Shown: positions 51,514-61,770 of the stretch, one piece after another
Numbering within the stretch: the first letter of the stretch is position 1
How the letters are laid out: every line of letters starts with the position of its first letter
NCBI RefSeq assembly: GCF_900240245.1
Contig: NZ_OESQ01000001.1
Coordinates: 1,961,672-2,025,671 of the forward strand
Origin: Lachnoclostridium edouardi
GTDB lineage: Bacteria; Bacillota; Clostridia; Lachnospirales; Lachnospiraceae
Direction: 5' to 3'
Length of the DNA: 64,000 nt
Program-made: the position numbers and the translations under genes
The notes under the pieces: model-generated
Told to the model about the DNA's origin: nothing
The model's input: only the letters and a program-made list of their open reading frames with translations
Databases searched by the model: none

Positions 51514-53166
51514 ATGGCAGATTTTAGTGAAAAGGTGATTTACCAGATTTACCCTAAATCATTTAAGGATTCAAATGGAGACGGTTTAGGAGACATTTTG
51601 GGAATCCTGGAAAAATTAGATTATTTAAAAGAGCTGGGCGTGGATTATTTATGGCTGACCCCTGTATTTCTTTCCCCACAGAAAGATAATGGCTATGATG
51701 TGGCAGATTACAGAAAAATTGATTCCCGATTTGGAAGTATGGAAGACTTGGAAAAACTAATTGAAAAAAGCAATGAAAAGGGAATGGGGATCATGCTGGA
51801 CATGGTATTTAACCATACTTCCACTGCCCATGAATGGTTTCAAAAAGCATTAAACGGGGAGAGAGAGTATCAGGACTACTATATTTTTAAGGAGGGATCC
51901 CCTGACTGTCCGCCTACCAACTGGCAGTCTAAGTTTGGCGGCTCTGCATGGGAATATGTGGAAAGCCTGGGAAAATGGTATCTTCATTTATTTGATGTGA
52001 CCCAAGCTGATTTAAACTGGGAAAATCCTAAAGTGAGAGAGGAATTAAAGGGAGTAATTCGTTTCTGGAAAGAAAAAGGCATAAAAGGTTTCCGGTTTGA
52101 TGTGGTAAATCTGATTTCCAAACCTGAAATTTTTGAAAATGATACAGTGGGAGACGGAAGGCGTTTTTATACTGACGGTCCTCATGTACATGAATACTTA
52201 AAAGAGCTTGTGAAAGATACTGAAATAGAGGATTTTGTAACTGTAGGTGAGATGTCCTCCACCTCTCTGGAGCACTGTATCCGCTATTCTGCACCTTGGG
52301 AAAAAGAGTTATCTATGTGCTTTAACTTCCATCATTTAAAAATAGATTATAAAAACGGAAATAAGTGGGAGCTTATGGAGCCTGATTTTATGGAGCTGAA
52401 ACAATTATTCCAAAAGTGGCAGGTGGGAATGGAAAGGGGAGATGGATGGAACGCGTTATTCTGGTGCAACCATGACCAGCCCCGCATTGTTTCCAGGCTG
52501 GGCAGCGAAGGAAAGTATTGGAAGGAATCTGCAAAAATGCTGGCTGGCATGATTCATTTTATGAGGGGCACGCCGTATATTTATCAGGGCGAGGAAATCG
52601 GCATGACAAACCCCCACTATACATCTATAGAACAATATAAGGATGTGGAAAGCCTGAATTATTATAAAATTCTTTTGCAGGAAGGGAAAACAAGCGCCCA
52701 GGCCCTGAAAATTCTGGCCGCCAGATCAAGGGATAACAGCCGCACGCCTATGCAGTGGACAGATAGTAAAAACTGCGGCTTCTCCCAGGCAGAACCGTGG
52801 CTTTCTGTTTCAGACAATATTTCCAAAATCAATGTTTTCAGCCAACAAAAAGATGAAAGCTCTATTTTATCCTTTTATAAAAAATTAATTGTGCTGCGCA
52901 AAGAGAAAAAACTGATCTCAAAAGGAAAAATCGAATTTTTAGAAAATGAAAATAAGAATGTTCTGGCCTATAAAAGAACATGGGCAGATAAAGCGCTGGT
53001 TGTATGCTGCAATCTGCGGGAAACAGAAAGCAGAATGGATATGGACTGCAGGTGGAAGGACTATAAAAAGGTTATTGGAAATTATAATAATGAGCTTCCC
53101 TGTGTACAGGATAATAAAATTACGCTGCAGCCATATGAGTTTTTAGTTTTAGAAGGAAATGAGTAG
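51514..53166 (+). CDS. treC: Alpha,alpha-phosphotrehalase (trehalose-6-phosphate hydrolase)
   Basis: 550 residues, GH13 family. It starts with VIYQIYPKSFKDSNGDG; catalytic residues are in KGFRFDVVNL (nucleophile Asp), TVGEMSS (acid/base Glu) and CNHDQPR (third Asp). It splits trehalose-6-phosphate into glucose and glucose-6-phosphate. It is in one operon with the trehalose PTS and is controlled by TreR. Confidence 0.96.
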   Translation: MADFSEKVIYQIYPKSFKDSNGDGLGDILGILEKLDYLKELGVDYLWLTPVFLSPQKDNGYDVADYRKIDSRFGSMEDLEKLIEKSNEKGMGIMLDMVFNHTSTAHEWFQKALNGEREYQDYYIFKEGSPDCPPTNWQSKFGGSAWEYVESLGKWYLHLFDVTQADLNWENPKVREELKGVIRFWKEKGIKGFRFDVVNLISKPEIFENDTVGDGRRFYTDGPHVHEYLKELVKDTEIEDFVTVGEMSSTSLEHCIRYSAPWEKELSMCFNFHHLKIDYKNGNKWELMEPDFMELKQLFQKWQVGMERGDGWNALFWCNHDQPRIVSRLGSEGKYWKESAKMLAGMIHFMRGTPYIYQGEEIGMTNPHYTSIEQYKDVESLNYYKILLQEGKTSAQALKILAARSRDNSRTPMQWTDSKNCGFSQAEPWLSVSDNISKINVFSQQKDESSILSFYKKLIVLRKEKKLISKGKIEFLENENKNVLAYKRTWADKALVVCCNLRETESRMDMDCRWKDYKKVIGNYNNELPCVQDNKITLQPYEFLVLEGNE

Positions 53167-53322
53167 CTTTTGTTAAAAAATGCCCGGCAATACCCGGCGT
53201 CCTGTGTGCCATGTGAAAACAGGGTTGCATATTGATGTCAGATTGTGATAGGATATGGAACAACAGAAACGTTAATATATAGTAAATTACACGTTAGATG
53301 GCGGTAACAGGAGGTAATGACA

Positions 53323-54315
53323 ATGGCTGTAAATGTAACTTTAGGAAATGGAGAAAATCCCAGATATGATATTACAACATTTGGAGAAATACTAATAGAT
53401 TTTACTTCTCAGGGGCTGAATGAGGACGGTCAGATGATATTTGCCCGCAATCCTGGAGGCGCGCCGGCAAATGTTGCTGTTGCGGCGGGAAAGCTGGGAG
53501 CGCGAACTGCCTTTATGGGTAAGGCGGGAAAAGATATGCATGGAGAATTTCTGCGCAGTGTGCTTAATAAGGAACAGGTGAATACTCAGGGGCTGATTTT
53601 AGATGAAAAATATTTTACAACCTTAGCATTTGTAAATATAAATGAAGCCGGTGAGCGTACCTTTTCCTTTGCCAGAAAGCCGGGAGCTGATACCAGGATT
53701 GAAAAAGAAGAGCTTTCTGTGGATGTGCTGGACTACACAAATATTTTCCATGTAGGGTCCTTGTCCCTGACAGACCAGCCGGCCAGAGATACTACATTTT
53801 ATGCAGTAAAAAGGGCAAAAAGCAATGGCAGCATTATTTCATATGATCCTAATTACAGGGCTTCTTTGTGGGAGAATGAAGAAACGGCGAAACATCATAT
53901 GAGAAGTCTGATCCCCCATGTGGACATTATGAAAATCTCCGATGAAGAGGTAGAGCTTTTAACAGATTGTAAAAATGTTCAGGACGGGGCAAAGGAATTA
54001 TGTCGCCAGGGAGTGAAAATTGCAGCCGTTACCCTTGGAAGTCAAGGGGCTTATATTCACTGTAAAGAGGGTGGATGTATAGTTCCAGGCTTTGCAAGTC
54101 ATGTTGTGGATACTAATGGTGCAGGAGATTCATTCTGGGGAGGATTTTTATATAAAGTCAGCACATCAGGGAAAAGGCCAGATGAGCTTTCTCTGGAAAC
54201 GCTGGCTGAGTATGTGCGGTTTGGAAATGCTGTAGCCAGTCTTTGCGTAGAGGGAAGGGGAGCCATACCGGCCATGCCTGATCTTTTGCAGGTAGAAAAA
54301 AGATTATCCCTGTAA
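53323..54315 (+). CDS. PfkB-family carbohydrate kinase, fructokinase-like
   Basis: 330 residues from the ATG at 53323, 8 bases after AGGAGG. The N-terminal block has TTFGEILIDF, NPGGAPANVAVAAGKLG, and the C-terminal PfkB signature is DTNGAGDSFWGGFLY with the catalytic aspartate. The pattern fits fructokinase (ScrK-type), although 2-keto-3-deoxygluconate kinases are similar. It has its own upstream region of about 150 bases after treC and no clear operator there. Confidence 0.87.
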   Translation: MAVNVTLGNGENPRYDITTFGEILIDFTSQGLNEDGQMIFARNPGGAPANVAVAAGKLGARTAFMGKAGKDMHGEFLRSVLNKEQVNTQGLILDEKYFTTLAFVNINEAGERTFSFARKPGADTRIEKEELSVDVLDYTNIFHVGSLSLTDQPARDTTFYAVKRAKSNGSIISYDPNYRASLWENEETAKHHMRSLIPHVDIMKISDEEVELLTDCKNVQDGAKELCRQGVKIAAVTLGSQGAYIHCKEGGCIVPGFASHVVDTNGAGDSFWGGFLYKVSTSGKRPDELSLETLAEYVRFGNAVASLCVEGRGAIPAMPDLLQVEKRLSL

Positions 54316-54316
54316 A

Positions 54317-55129
54317 TTAATGTTTTTTGCGGTACTCTTTTGGAAGCATATGTTTGTATTCTTTAAAGGCCTTTGTAAATTTCCCCTGATTTTCGTATCC
54401 AATGAAGGCGGCAGCTTCAGCGATGGTGCAGTTTGTGGTAATCAGCAGCTCCATAGCCTTTTTAAGCCGATATTCTTTCATGTAGGAGGCAATAGGCTGG
54501 CCGTAAACAGCGTTGAAAATGCTTTTCAGGGTGGAGGTATTAATAAGATATTTCTTTGATAATTCCTGAATCGTATAACGCTTTTGAAGATTCTCAGTTA
54601 AAAGTTTATGGATATCTTTAATTTGTTCTACTTGCTCAGAATAATATTGATTCAGCTGCTTTTCCTGGTCCGGCTTCAGGCGGATTAGAAATAGGAGCAG
54701 CTCCAGGACCTTCAGCCGGTAATAGGTAAGGCAAAGGTCCTGGGGCAAATCATATAAATCATATAATACTGAGAAAATACGGGAAATTTCTATCATTGTT
54801 TCTATCATAGTATGCAGAGCCTTAGGAGTTTCTAAGGCAGCGGCCTTATAATAGACTTCTTTTCCGTCCCGGCGGTATTCTAAAAGTCCGCTGTCCTTTA
54901 AAAGCTTTAAATGATGGGCAACAGCAGGGCTGCTCATATTCATTAAAGCAGAAATATTAATAACGCACTCCTCGTGGTGGCAGAGAAGCCAGAAAATACG
55001 GAGGCGGCTGGGATCAGAGAGCAATTTAAAAATAGATGATACCAACTGAAAATCCTTAGTGTGCAAAAGGGTATTTATAAGCTCTGGTCTGTGCTCTCCA
55101 TGGTTGTGGGGCAACTGATATTGGGACAT
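54317..55129 (-). CDS. Fusion regulator: ArsR-type winged helix plus AraC-type HTH
   Basis: 270 residues. Residues about 20-105 form an ArsR/SmtB winged helix (LLSDPSRLRIFWLLCHHEEC, SSPAVAHHLKLLKDSGLLEY, then the wing). Residues about 165-268 form an AraC double HTH (YTIQELSKKYLINTSTLKSI and IAEAAAFIGYENQGKFTKAF). The two families are seldom joined. Histidines and cysteines near the start and in HHEEC may bind metal. It is divergent from the HMA protein and P-type ATPase genes, so it probably senses their metal; the inverted repeat at 55315-55333 is a candidate site. Confidence 0.85.
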   Translation of the reverse strand: MSQYQLPHNHGEHRPELINTLLHTKDFQLVSSIFKLLSDPSRLRIFWLLCHHEECVINISALMNMSSPAVAHHLKLLKDSGLLEYRRDGKEVYYKAAALETPKALHTMIETMIEISRIFSVLYDLYDLPQDLCLTYYRLKVLELLLFLIRLKPDQEKQLNQYYSEQVEQIKDIHKLLTENLQKRYTIQELSKKYLINTSTLKSIFNAVYGQPIASYMKEYRLKKAMELLITTNCTIAEAAAFIGYENQGKFTKAFKEYKHMLPKEYRKKH

Positions 55130-55261
55130 AATATTTCTCCTCTCAAAAAGCGGTAAAAACTTAAATCACGCAGTGGTTTGCTTATTAGTGTAGCACAAAA
55201 TATGCTTTTAATCCAAATGGAAATGAATTTAATCCAAAGAGAAGTAAGTTCCCTCAGGGAA

Positions 55262-55333
55262 TTGACTTCTCTATTTTTTATGAGTATATTGTAGGCACAA
55301 CAATTAAATGATTGTTTAATCGTAATGATTAAA
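55262..55333 (+). promoter_or_regulatory. Promoter and candidate operator of the metal-efflux operon
   Basis: TTGACT (55262-55267) and TATATT (55285-55290) are 17 bases apart. The inverted repeat TTTAATC-GTAAT-GATTAAA (55315-55333) lies just after the expected start. A hairpin (55238-55272, arms AGAGAAGT and ACTTCTCT) overlaps the -35 region. Confidence 0.6.
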
Positions 55334-55354
55334 TTTTTCAAGGAGGATTTTAAA

Positions 55355-55573
55355 ATGAAGAAAACTTACAAAATTGAAGTAGACTGCGCCAATTGCGCAA
55401 ATCTTATGGAGGCTGCCGCAAAGAAAACAGCAGGCGTAAAAGAAGCCACAGTGAACTTTATGACGCAGAAAATGATTGTAGAGTTTGAGGAAGGCGCAGA
55501 AGTAAAATCAGTTATGAGGGATGTATTAAAAGCCTGCAAAAAGGTAGAACCAGACTGTGAAATTGAAATTTAA
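55355..55573 (+). CDS. Heavy-metal-associated (HMA) domain protein
   Basis: 72 residues from the ATG at 55355, preceded by AAGGAGG. It is a ferredoxin-like HMA domain with the metal-binding motif DCANCANLM, which matches zinc/cadmium/lead-type rather than copper-type CxxC contexts. The downstream ATPase lacks its own N-terminal HMA domain, so this free-standing domain probably delivers the metal to it. Confidence 0.88.
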   Translation: MKKTYKIEVDCANCANLMEAAAKKTAGVKEATVNFMTQKMIVEFEEGAEVKSVMRDVLKACKKVEPDCEIEI

Positions 55574-55603
55574 TTTGTCTTAGCTGTTTAGGAGGTATGG
55601 AAC

Positions 55604-57470
55604 ATGACGAAAAAACAAAAAAAGATGTTATTAAGGATTGTAGCTGCCGCTGTACTTCTGGTTGGGCTGAATTTCGTTCCGGCTGCAGGCATATTAAGAT
55701 TTTGCCTGTATATGGTTCCCTACCTGACCATTGGTTATGATATTCTGAAAAAGGCCGGAAAAGGAATTTTAAACCGTCAGATACTTGACGAAAGCTTTCT
55801 CATGGCAATTGCCACAGTAGGAGCCATTGTGCTGGCCCTGTACAGCGGCAGCGGCGGTTATGCTGTTTTATCAAATTGGGGAGTGGTTTCAAAGCTACGC
55901 TGTGGGAAAAAGCCGGAGAAATATTAGTGAGCTTATGGATATCCGCCCGGATTATGCCAACATAGAAGAAAACGGTAAATTAAAACAGGTAGATCCTGAT
56001 GAAATTAAAATCGGCGCCGTGATTGTGGTGCAGCCAGGAGAAAAGGTGCCGATTGACGGTATTGTAACGGAAGGAAGCTCTACCTTAAATACAAGCGCTC
56101 TTACAGGGGAAAGCCTGCCCAGAGAGGCGGCTGTAGGAGATGAAATTATCAGCGGCTGCATTAATATGACAGGAGTGCTGAAAATCCGCACTACAAAAGA
56201 ATTTGGAGAATCTACAGTTTCCAAGATTTTAAATCTGGTTGAAAATGCAAGCTCCAGAAAATCAAAATCTGAGGACTTTATTACCAGATTTGCAAGAGTT
56301 TACGCTCCCGCTGTGTGTATCAGCGCCCTGGCCCTGGCAATTCTGCCTCCTCTTGTTAGAATGTTCGGCCTGGGCCTTTTGCCTAACTGGCCGGATTGGA
56401 TTTACAGAGCATTAACATTCCTTGTTATCAGCTGTCCCTGCGCATTAGTAATCAGTATTCCTTTAAGCTTCTTTGCAGGCATCGGAGGAGCCAGCAAGGA
56501 AGGCGTTTTAGTAAAAGGCTCTAATTATCTGGAAGTGCTTTCTCAAACAAGCTGTGTAGTATTTGATAAAACAGGCACTCTTACAAAAGGAGTATTTGAG
56601 GTTAACGCTGTTCATCACAATGTGTTAGCTCAGGAAAAATTATTAGAGTACGCTGCTTATGCAGAAAGCGCCTCCTCCCACCCTATTAGCAAAAGCATTC
56701 AAAAGGCATATGGACGTGAGGTGGACAGAAACCGGGTATCAGATATTCAGGAAATCAGCGGAAATGGAGTAAAAGCAATCGTAGATGGCGTCGCCGTGGC
56801 AGCGGGAAACGATAAGCTGATGAAAAGCCTGGGAATTACCCCAATTCCATGCCGCCAGGTGGGGACGATTATTCATATGGCAGTAGACGGCGCATATGCA
56901 GGCCACATTGTTATTTCTGATGTAGTGAAAGAACATTCTAAGGAGGCGATCTGCTCCCTGAAAAATGCGGGAGTTAAAAAAACAGTTATGCTCACAGGAG
57001 ATGCAAGACCTGTAGCAGAAGCAGTTGCCGCAGAGCTGGGAGTAGATCAGGTATACAGCCAGCTGCTTCCGGGAGATAAGGTTTCTAAGGTAGAGGAATT
57101 GCTGGAAAAGAAATCTTTAAAAGAAAAGCTGGCGTTTGTGGGGGACGGAATTAATGACGCCCCGGTGCTTTCTAGGGCAGATATTGGAATTGCAATGGGG
57201 GCAATGGGATCAGATGCCGCAATAGAGGCTGCGGACGTAGTTCTTATGGATGATGATCCCTTAAAGATTGCAAAGGCAATTAAAATCTCCAGAAAATGTA
57301 TAAGAATTGTTTACCAAAATATTTGGTTTGCCATTGGAATTAAGCTGCTTTGCCTGCTGCTGGGAGCATTAGGCATTGCTAATATGTGGCTGGCAATTTT
57401 TGCGGATGTGGGAGTGATGATTCTTGCAATTCTAAACGCCATCAGAGCACTATTTGTGAAGAACTTATAA
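55604..57470 (+). pseudogene. P-type heavy-metal ATPase (CadA/ZosA-like), broken by a frameshift
   Basis: The first frame (55604-55927) encodes about 85 proper residues with two membrane helices and then runs off frame. The second frame resumes near 55850 with AVMLFYQIGEWFQSYAVG and runs to 57470. The rest is intact: actuator TGES, SCPCALVISIP metal-site motif, DKTGTLTKG phosphorylation site, SHPIS, and GDGINDAPV. The break is in a GGC/AGC-rich stretch (55846-55860). Expected intact product about 620 residues, exporting Zn, Cd or Pb. It is a recent mutation, a slippage event or a sequence error. Confidence 0.85.
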
Positions 57471-57503
57471 ATAGCGCTCTGAGCACATAGGTAGTAATAA
57501 GTT

Positions 57504-58448
57504 CTAACTGCTGCATCCTTTGCAGAAAGAACAGCCTGAAGCTTTATCTGAAGATCCGTCAAAGGAGCCAAATACCTGCTGGTGAAGCTTTTTGCCAGTA
57601 GGTGTGGCGGCCAGGCCGCCTTCTGCAGTTTCTTTCAAAGAGGAGGACATGGCGTCCCCCACCTTTTTCATGGCCCATATAACCTCGTCGGCAGGAATTG
57701 CGCTTTCAATGCCTGCAATAGCCAGCTCCGCGGCCACAAAGGCCCCTGCAACACCAGAGGCGTTTCTCTTAATACAGGGAATTTCCACAAGCCCTGCTAC
57801 AGGGTCGCACACAAGCCCTAAAATATTTTTTAAGGCAATAGCTACTGCCTGCTCTACCATTTCCGGCGTGCCTCCCGCCAGTTCAACAATAGCGGCGGCG
57901 GCCATAGCGGCTGCAGACCCGCACTCTGCCTGACAGCCTCCCTGAGCGCCGGCTAAAGAGGCGTTGTTGGCAATAACCATTCCAACTGCAGAAGCTGTAA
58001 ATAGAGACATAATACAATCTTTCCGGGAACATTTTTGCTCCTGTTCCATAGTCAATATAGCAGCCGGAAGAATCCCGCAGCTGCCCGCTGTGGGGGCAGC
58101 CACAATCCGGCCCATAGCGGCATTTAACTCAGACACTGCTAATGCCCTGTACAAGGCTCCTGACATAAGGGAGCCTGTCAGACTATTTCCCGATAAATGA
58201 ACTTGCTTCATCTTATATGCGCTGCCTCCAGTTAAACCGCTGGTGCTGCGCAGATCTTCCTGGCTTCCCGGGGAAATACAGGCTGCCATTACCTCATAAT
58301 TTTTCTCCATATGACAAAATATCTGCTCTTCTGTCTGCTCCATCTGCACGGCCTGCTGTTTTAAAACTAAATGGGAAATGGAACAGCCTGCTTTTTTTGC
58401 CGCGGCAGTGAGAGAAGATACAGAGCAATAATTAAAATCAAATTCCAT
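57504..58448 (-). CDS. sdaAA: L-serine ammonia-lyase, iron-sulfur type, alpha subunit
   Basis: 314 residues. Motifs include AAPTAGSCGILPAAI, AGAQGGCQAECGSAAAMAA and LVCDPVAGLVEIPC, whose cysteines hold the 4Fe-4S cluster that activates serine. The C-terminus is cysteine-rich (CSFCKGC). Together with the beta subunit encoded just upstream it converts L-serine to pyruvate and ammonia, typical of fermenting Clostridia. Confidence 0.95.
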   Translation of the reverse strand: MEFDFNYCSVSSLTAAAKKAGCSISHLVLKQQAVQMEQTEEQIFCHMEKNYEVMAACISPGSQEDLRSTSGLTGGSAYKMKQVHLSGNSLTGSLMSGALYRALAVSELNAAMGRIVAAPTAGSCGILPAAILTMEQEQKCSRKDCIMSLFTASAVGMVIANNASLAGAQGGCQAECGSAAAMAAAAIVELAGGTPEMVEQAVAIALKNILGLVCDPVAGLVEIPCIKRNASGVAGAFVAAELAIAGIESAIPADEVIWAMKKVGDAMSSSLKETAEGGLAATPTGKKLHQQVFGSFDGSSDKASGCSFCKGCSS

Positions 58449-58461
58449 GGGGACCTCCTGA

Positions 58462-59121
58462 TTATATAGGCTCCAGCATAGTGCTGGAGTAAATATTAGG
58501 CAGATGTTTAATTTTCTGATTTAAGGAACAGTCAATAGAGCCCTCCAGCTCTATAGTCATAACTGCATCCCCGCCCTTTTCCTGTCTGGACAGCCGGAAA
58601 TTGCAGATATTGGCTCCTGCCTCAGCGACCACCTCGGTAACAGAAGCAATCGTGCCCGGCGCGTCCCGGTGAAGCACAATTAGAGTGGTGTATTGACCTG
58701 TAATACAGACCTCCATGCCGTTTACCTTATTTACAATAATATTTCCTCCGCCTATACTGCTGCCCTGCAGGCTGACAGTACGTCCCTGGTCATTTGTTAA
58801 AGTAATTTGTGCAGTGTTGGGATGTGCCCCTTCAATTTCTCCAGTGGTAATCTCCACCTTTAATCCTGATTTCTCAGCTAATTCAGGAGAGAAACGAATT
58901 CTCTCATCATCAGTTGTCATTCCCATAATACCGGCAATTAAGGCCTTGTCAGTACCATGCCCCCTATATGTTTTGGCAAAGGATCCGTGCAGAAGGATTT
59001 TTGCCTGCACAGCCGGAGAGCCTAAAAGAGCTCTGGTAATACGTCCGATTCTGGCTGCTCCGGCAGTGTGGGAGCTGGAAGGGCCGATCATTACTGGTCC
59101 CAGAATATCAAAAACATTCAT
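58462..59121 (-). CDS. sdaAB: L-serine ammonia-lyase, iron-sulfur type, beta subunit
   Basis: 219 residues from the ATG at 59121; the open frame extends to 59196 but lacks a good ribosome binding site there. It starts MNVFDILGPVMIGPSSSHTAGAARIG (given in two parts: MNVFDILGPVMIG and PSSSHTAGAARIG), the conserved SHT motif, and ends with an ACT domain (about 145-215). It is 13 bases upstream of the alpha subunit gene, forming one operon. Confidence 0.94.
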   Translation of the reverse strand: MNVFDILGPVMIGPSSSHTAGAARIGRITRALLGSPAVQAKILLHGSFAKTYRGHGTDKALIAGIMGMTTDDERIRFSPELAEKSGLKVEITTGEIEGAHPNTAQITLTNDQGRTVSLQGSSIGGGNIIVNKVNGMEVCITGQYTTLIVLHRDAPGTIASVTEVVAEAGANICNFRLSRQEKGGDAVMTIELEGSIDCSLNQKIKHLPNIYSSTMLEPI

Positions 59122-59322
59122 AATAGGCGCCTTTCTTCGCCGACAGGCGGCGTTTGTAATTCTCACAGGCCTGACAAAGCCAGGCCAAGTGTTCATATTA
59201 TACCCTGGAATTATAAATTAGAGAAGATAAAAATAAAATAAATCTAATCTATTTTATAATATCTTGCAGAGAAAACAGTATTTGTCATATAATATTATCA
59301 ACATATAAAAGATGCAGGAATA

Positions 59323-60336
59323 TTAATTTTTTATGTTTGTAAATGCAGCAGGCCGCTGGAGTTTACCTAAAGAGACTAAATCTGCGCCGTTAAAAGATAT
59401 GTCTGACAATGAGGCAGAAAAAATCTGAGGATTATTATAAGTGCTGAAGTAATATGTTCTGGTGGAAAGATTAATAAAGGCCTTATATTGAGTATAGTCC
59501 ACAGTATTTCTGCTTGTAATAACAGCTCCTTTAGGGAGGGATAAGTTTTCCATAATGTGAAAGCCAGAGAGAACTCCCTCTTCCCATGTTTCAGGAGGAA
59601 CAATATGGCTTTTTAAATAAGCGGCTCTTACAAATCTGGAGGGAGGGGTATAATCCCCGGGAAGGCCGAAGGTGCCGGCGCCCTGGCCAAATGGAGATAA
59701 ATCTACGCTGCTCCACTGCTGATTTTCCGTCTGGACAGGCTGAATATTCATATAATTGCGCAGATTAGTCATATGCCATGAAAAATCAGGACTGTTGGAC
59801 AGTACGCCTACAGGATTATTCCAGAGATGAAGGCCGGTTCTGGTTTTTTCAATTACCATGCAGCTGCCTGATGAATCTGCTGTAATCCAGTGGAGGGGAG
59901 CCACAGAATTGGTGACGGCATCTGTTGTACCCACAATCTGAACAGTCTGCAGCAGGGAAGCAGCCTCCTGAACAGAGGAACAGAAGCTTAGTAAAAAACG
60001 TACAAGCTCAATGGCAGCCACAGAAGGGCCGGAGGAACCTTGAACCTGTTTTTCGCCGGATTCAAAAGAATCGTATGAGGCGTAACCGGGGAAATACAAG
60101 GATGCTGCGGCAAAGCCCTTTTCATTTACTCCATCGGCAAAAACTACAGGGGAAATATCCTGTCCAATGCCTATAAAGGAATAATCATTTTGAAAACGGC
60201 AGGTGTTTAAAATATTGTCCCATTTATAATTTTTAGGAACAATATAAATAGAAGGGTCTAAAGGATAAGAAAAATCCATGGTGCGGCCTAAAAAATAGTG
60301 ATTGTCAGATGTTTTTAAAGTAATTGCTGTGCACAT
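59323..60336 (-). CDS. Choloylglycine hydrolase-family enzyme (penicillin V acylase / bile salt hydrolase-like)
   Basis: 337 residues. The Ntn nucleophile is Cys2 (start MCTAITLKTSD), with Arg18 and Asp21 in GRTMDF, asparagine in LSNSPDFSWH and the late arginine in PSRFVRAAY. All catalytic residues are present, so the protein should be active after Met removal. In bile salt hydrolases the residue near position 82 is asparagine (GLNFP); here it is Tyr81 (SLYFP), as in penicillin V acylases. Substrate could be bile salts, penicillin V or another amide. It stands alone between the serine dehydratase genes. Confidence 0.9.
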   Translation of the reverse strand: MCTAITLKTSDNHYFLGRTMDFSYPLDPSIYIVPKNYKWDNILNTCRFQNDYSFIGIGQDISPVVFADGVNEKGFAAASLYFPGYASYDSFESGEKQVQGSSGPSVAAIELVRFLLSFCSSVQEAASLLQTVQIVGTTDAVTNSVAPLHWITADSSGSCMVIEKTRTGLHLWNNPVGVLSNSPDFSWHMTNLRNYMNIQPVQTENQQWSSVDLSPFGQGAGTFGLPGDYTPPSRFVRAAYLKSHIVPPETWEEGVLSGFHIMENLSLPKGAVITSRNTVDYTQYKAFINLSTRTYYFSTYNNPQIFSASLSDISFNGADLVSLGKLQRPAAFTNIKN

Positions 60337-60429
60337 AAAAACCTTCCTGAAATAAAAGTATGGTTATGTATATGATGGAAGGCTAAGGTTTTATGAAATA
60401 GGTAAGATAGATAAGAGGGGAGTCAAAAA

Positions 60430-61770
60430 ATGAAACAGGAGATGGAATACTATATGGACACAATCCCGGAGGTTGGCTTAGCTGCCAGAGGAAAGGAGAC
60501 GCTGTGGCTGAATCCTAATAAGACAGGGCAGAATACACAGGCAGATGTGGAGATATCCAGCCTGAAAATCAGGGACGCCGGGGAAAGATTAAAGCGATTT
60601 GCCCCATATATACAAAAAGTATTTCCTGAGACCAGTAAATCAGAAGGCATTATTGAATCTGAATTAAGAGAAATACCTGAGATGAAGAAAAATTTAAATA
60701 TAAAATGGAACGCAGGAATTTCAGGAAAATTACTTTTAAAAATGGACAGCCATCTGCCAATATCCGGATCAGTAAAAGCCAGAGGAGGAATTTATGAGAT
60801 TTTAAAATATGCAGAGCAGCTGGCGCTTTTGGCCGGTTTATTAAGCCCTGAGGAGGATTACAGCAAGCTGGCTGGGCCGGAGTTTAGAAAGTTTTTCGGC
60901 CAATATAAAATACAGGTTGGCTCTACTGGCAATTTAGGACTTAGTATTGGAATTATAAGTGCTAAGCTGGGATTTCAGGTGATTGTACATATGTCGGCGG
61001 ATGCTAGGCAGTGGAAAAAGGACCTTTTAAGAAGCAAGGGAGTGCAGGTAATAGAATATAAGTCTGACTATGGCGCGGCTGTCGCTCAAGGGAGGAAGGA
61101 ATCTGATTCAGATCCTATGAGCTATTTTGTGGATGATGAAAATTCAGAAGATTTATTCCTGGGATATGCAGTTGCAGGAGAAAGAGTAAAAAGGCAGCTG
61201 GAGGAGATGAAAATACAGGTAGACAGGGAGCATCCTTTGTTTGTGTATCTGCCCTGCGGAATTGGGGGAGCTCCGGGAGGGGTGGCTTATGGTTTAAAGC
61301 AGATTTACGGCAATCATGTACATTGCTTTTTTACAGAGCCTGTGCAGGCATGTTGTATGTTGTTTGGAATGGCTACAGGTCTGCACCATAAGGTTTGCGT
61401 TCAGGACTTCGGAATCAGCGGGAAAACAGAGGCGGACGGTCTGGCTGTAGGACGGCCTTCTGCTTTTGTAGGAAAGCTGATGGAAAAATACGTCAGTGGA
61501 ATCAGCACTATTGAGGATAAAAAGCTGTACCAGCTGATGAAGGATCTTATGGAGACAGAAAATATTTTTATAGAACCGTCGGCATGTGCCTCCTTTGCCG
61601 TATTTCTGCAAGGGGAAGGCTTCAGGCAATATATAGAAAATGAAGGGCTGACAAATTATATGGAGCAGGCTGTTCACATTGCCTGGGCCACAGGAGGAAA
61701 TATGGTTCCTGAAAAAGAGGCAAAGGCATATTTAGCTGCCGGCGAAGAATTTCATAAGGAGGTATTTTGA
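60430..61770 (+). CDS. dsdA: D-serine ammonia-lyase
   Basis: 446 residues, fold type II PLP enzyme. The PLP lysine is in [15 protein letters not shown], and the phosphate loop is [11 protein letters not shown]. It converts D-serine to pyruvate and ammonia, detoxifying or using D-serine. AGGGGAG precedes the start. The end overlaps the uridine phosphorylase gene by 4 bases, an unusual operon partner. L-serine dehydratase lies nearby on the other strand. Confidence 0.93.
   Translation: MKQEMEYYMDTIPEVGLAARGKETLWLNPNKTGQNTQADVEISSLKIRDAGERLKRFAPYIQKVFPETSKSEGIIESELREIPEMKKNLNIKWNAGISGKLLLKMDSHLPISGSVKARGGIYEILKYAEQLALLAGLLSPEEDYSKLAGPEFRKFFGQYKIQVGSTGNLGLSIGIISAKLGFQVIVHMSADARQWKKDLLRSKGVQVIEYKSDYGAAVAQGRKESDSDPMSYFVDDENSEDLFLGYAVAGERVKRQLEEMKIQVDREHPLFVYLPCGIGGAPGGVAYGLKQIYGNHVHCFFTEPVQACCMLFGMATGLHHKVCVQDFGISGKTEADGLAVGRPSAFVGKLMEKYVSGISTIEDKKLYQLMKDLMETENIFIEPSACASFAVFLQGEGFRQYIENEGLTNYMEQAVHIAWATGGNMVPEKEAKAYLAAGEEFHKEVF

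Noticed and set aside
55840..55870. Programmed ribosomal frameshift in the P-type ATPase gene
   Set aside because: There is no slippery heptamer or downstream pseudoknot, and the missing codons of the usual family sequence suggest a deletion.
57592..59221. Long plus-strand ORFs opposite the serine dehydratase genes
   Set aside because: They are antisense shadows of sdaAA and sdaAB, without ribosome binding sites or recognisable domains.
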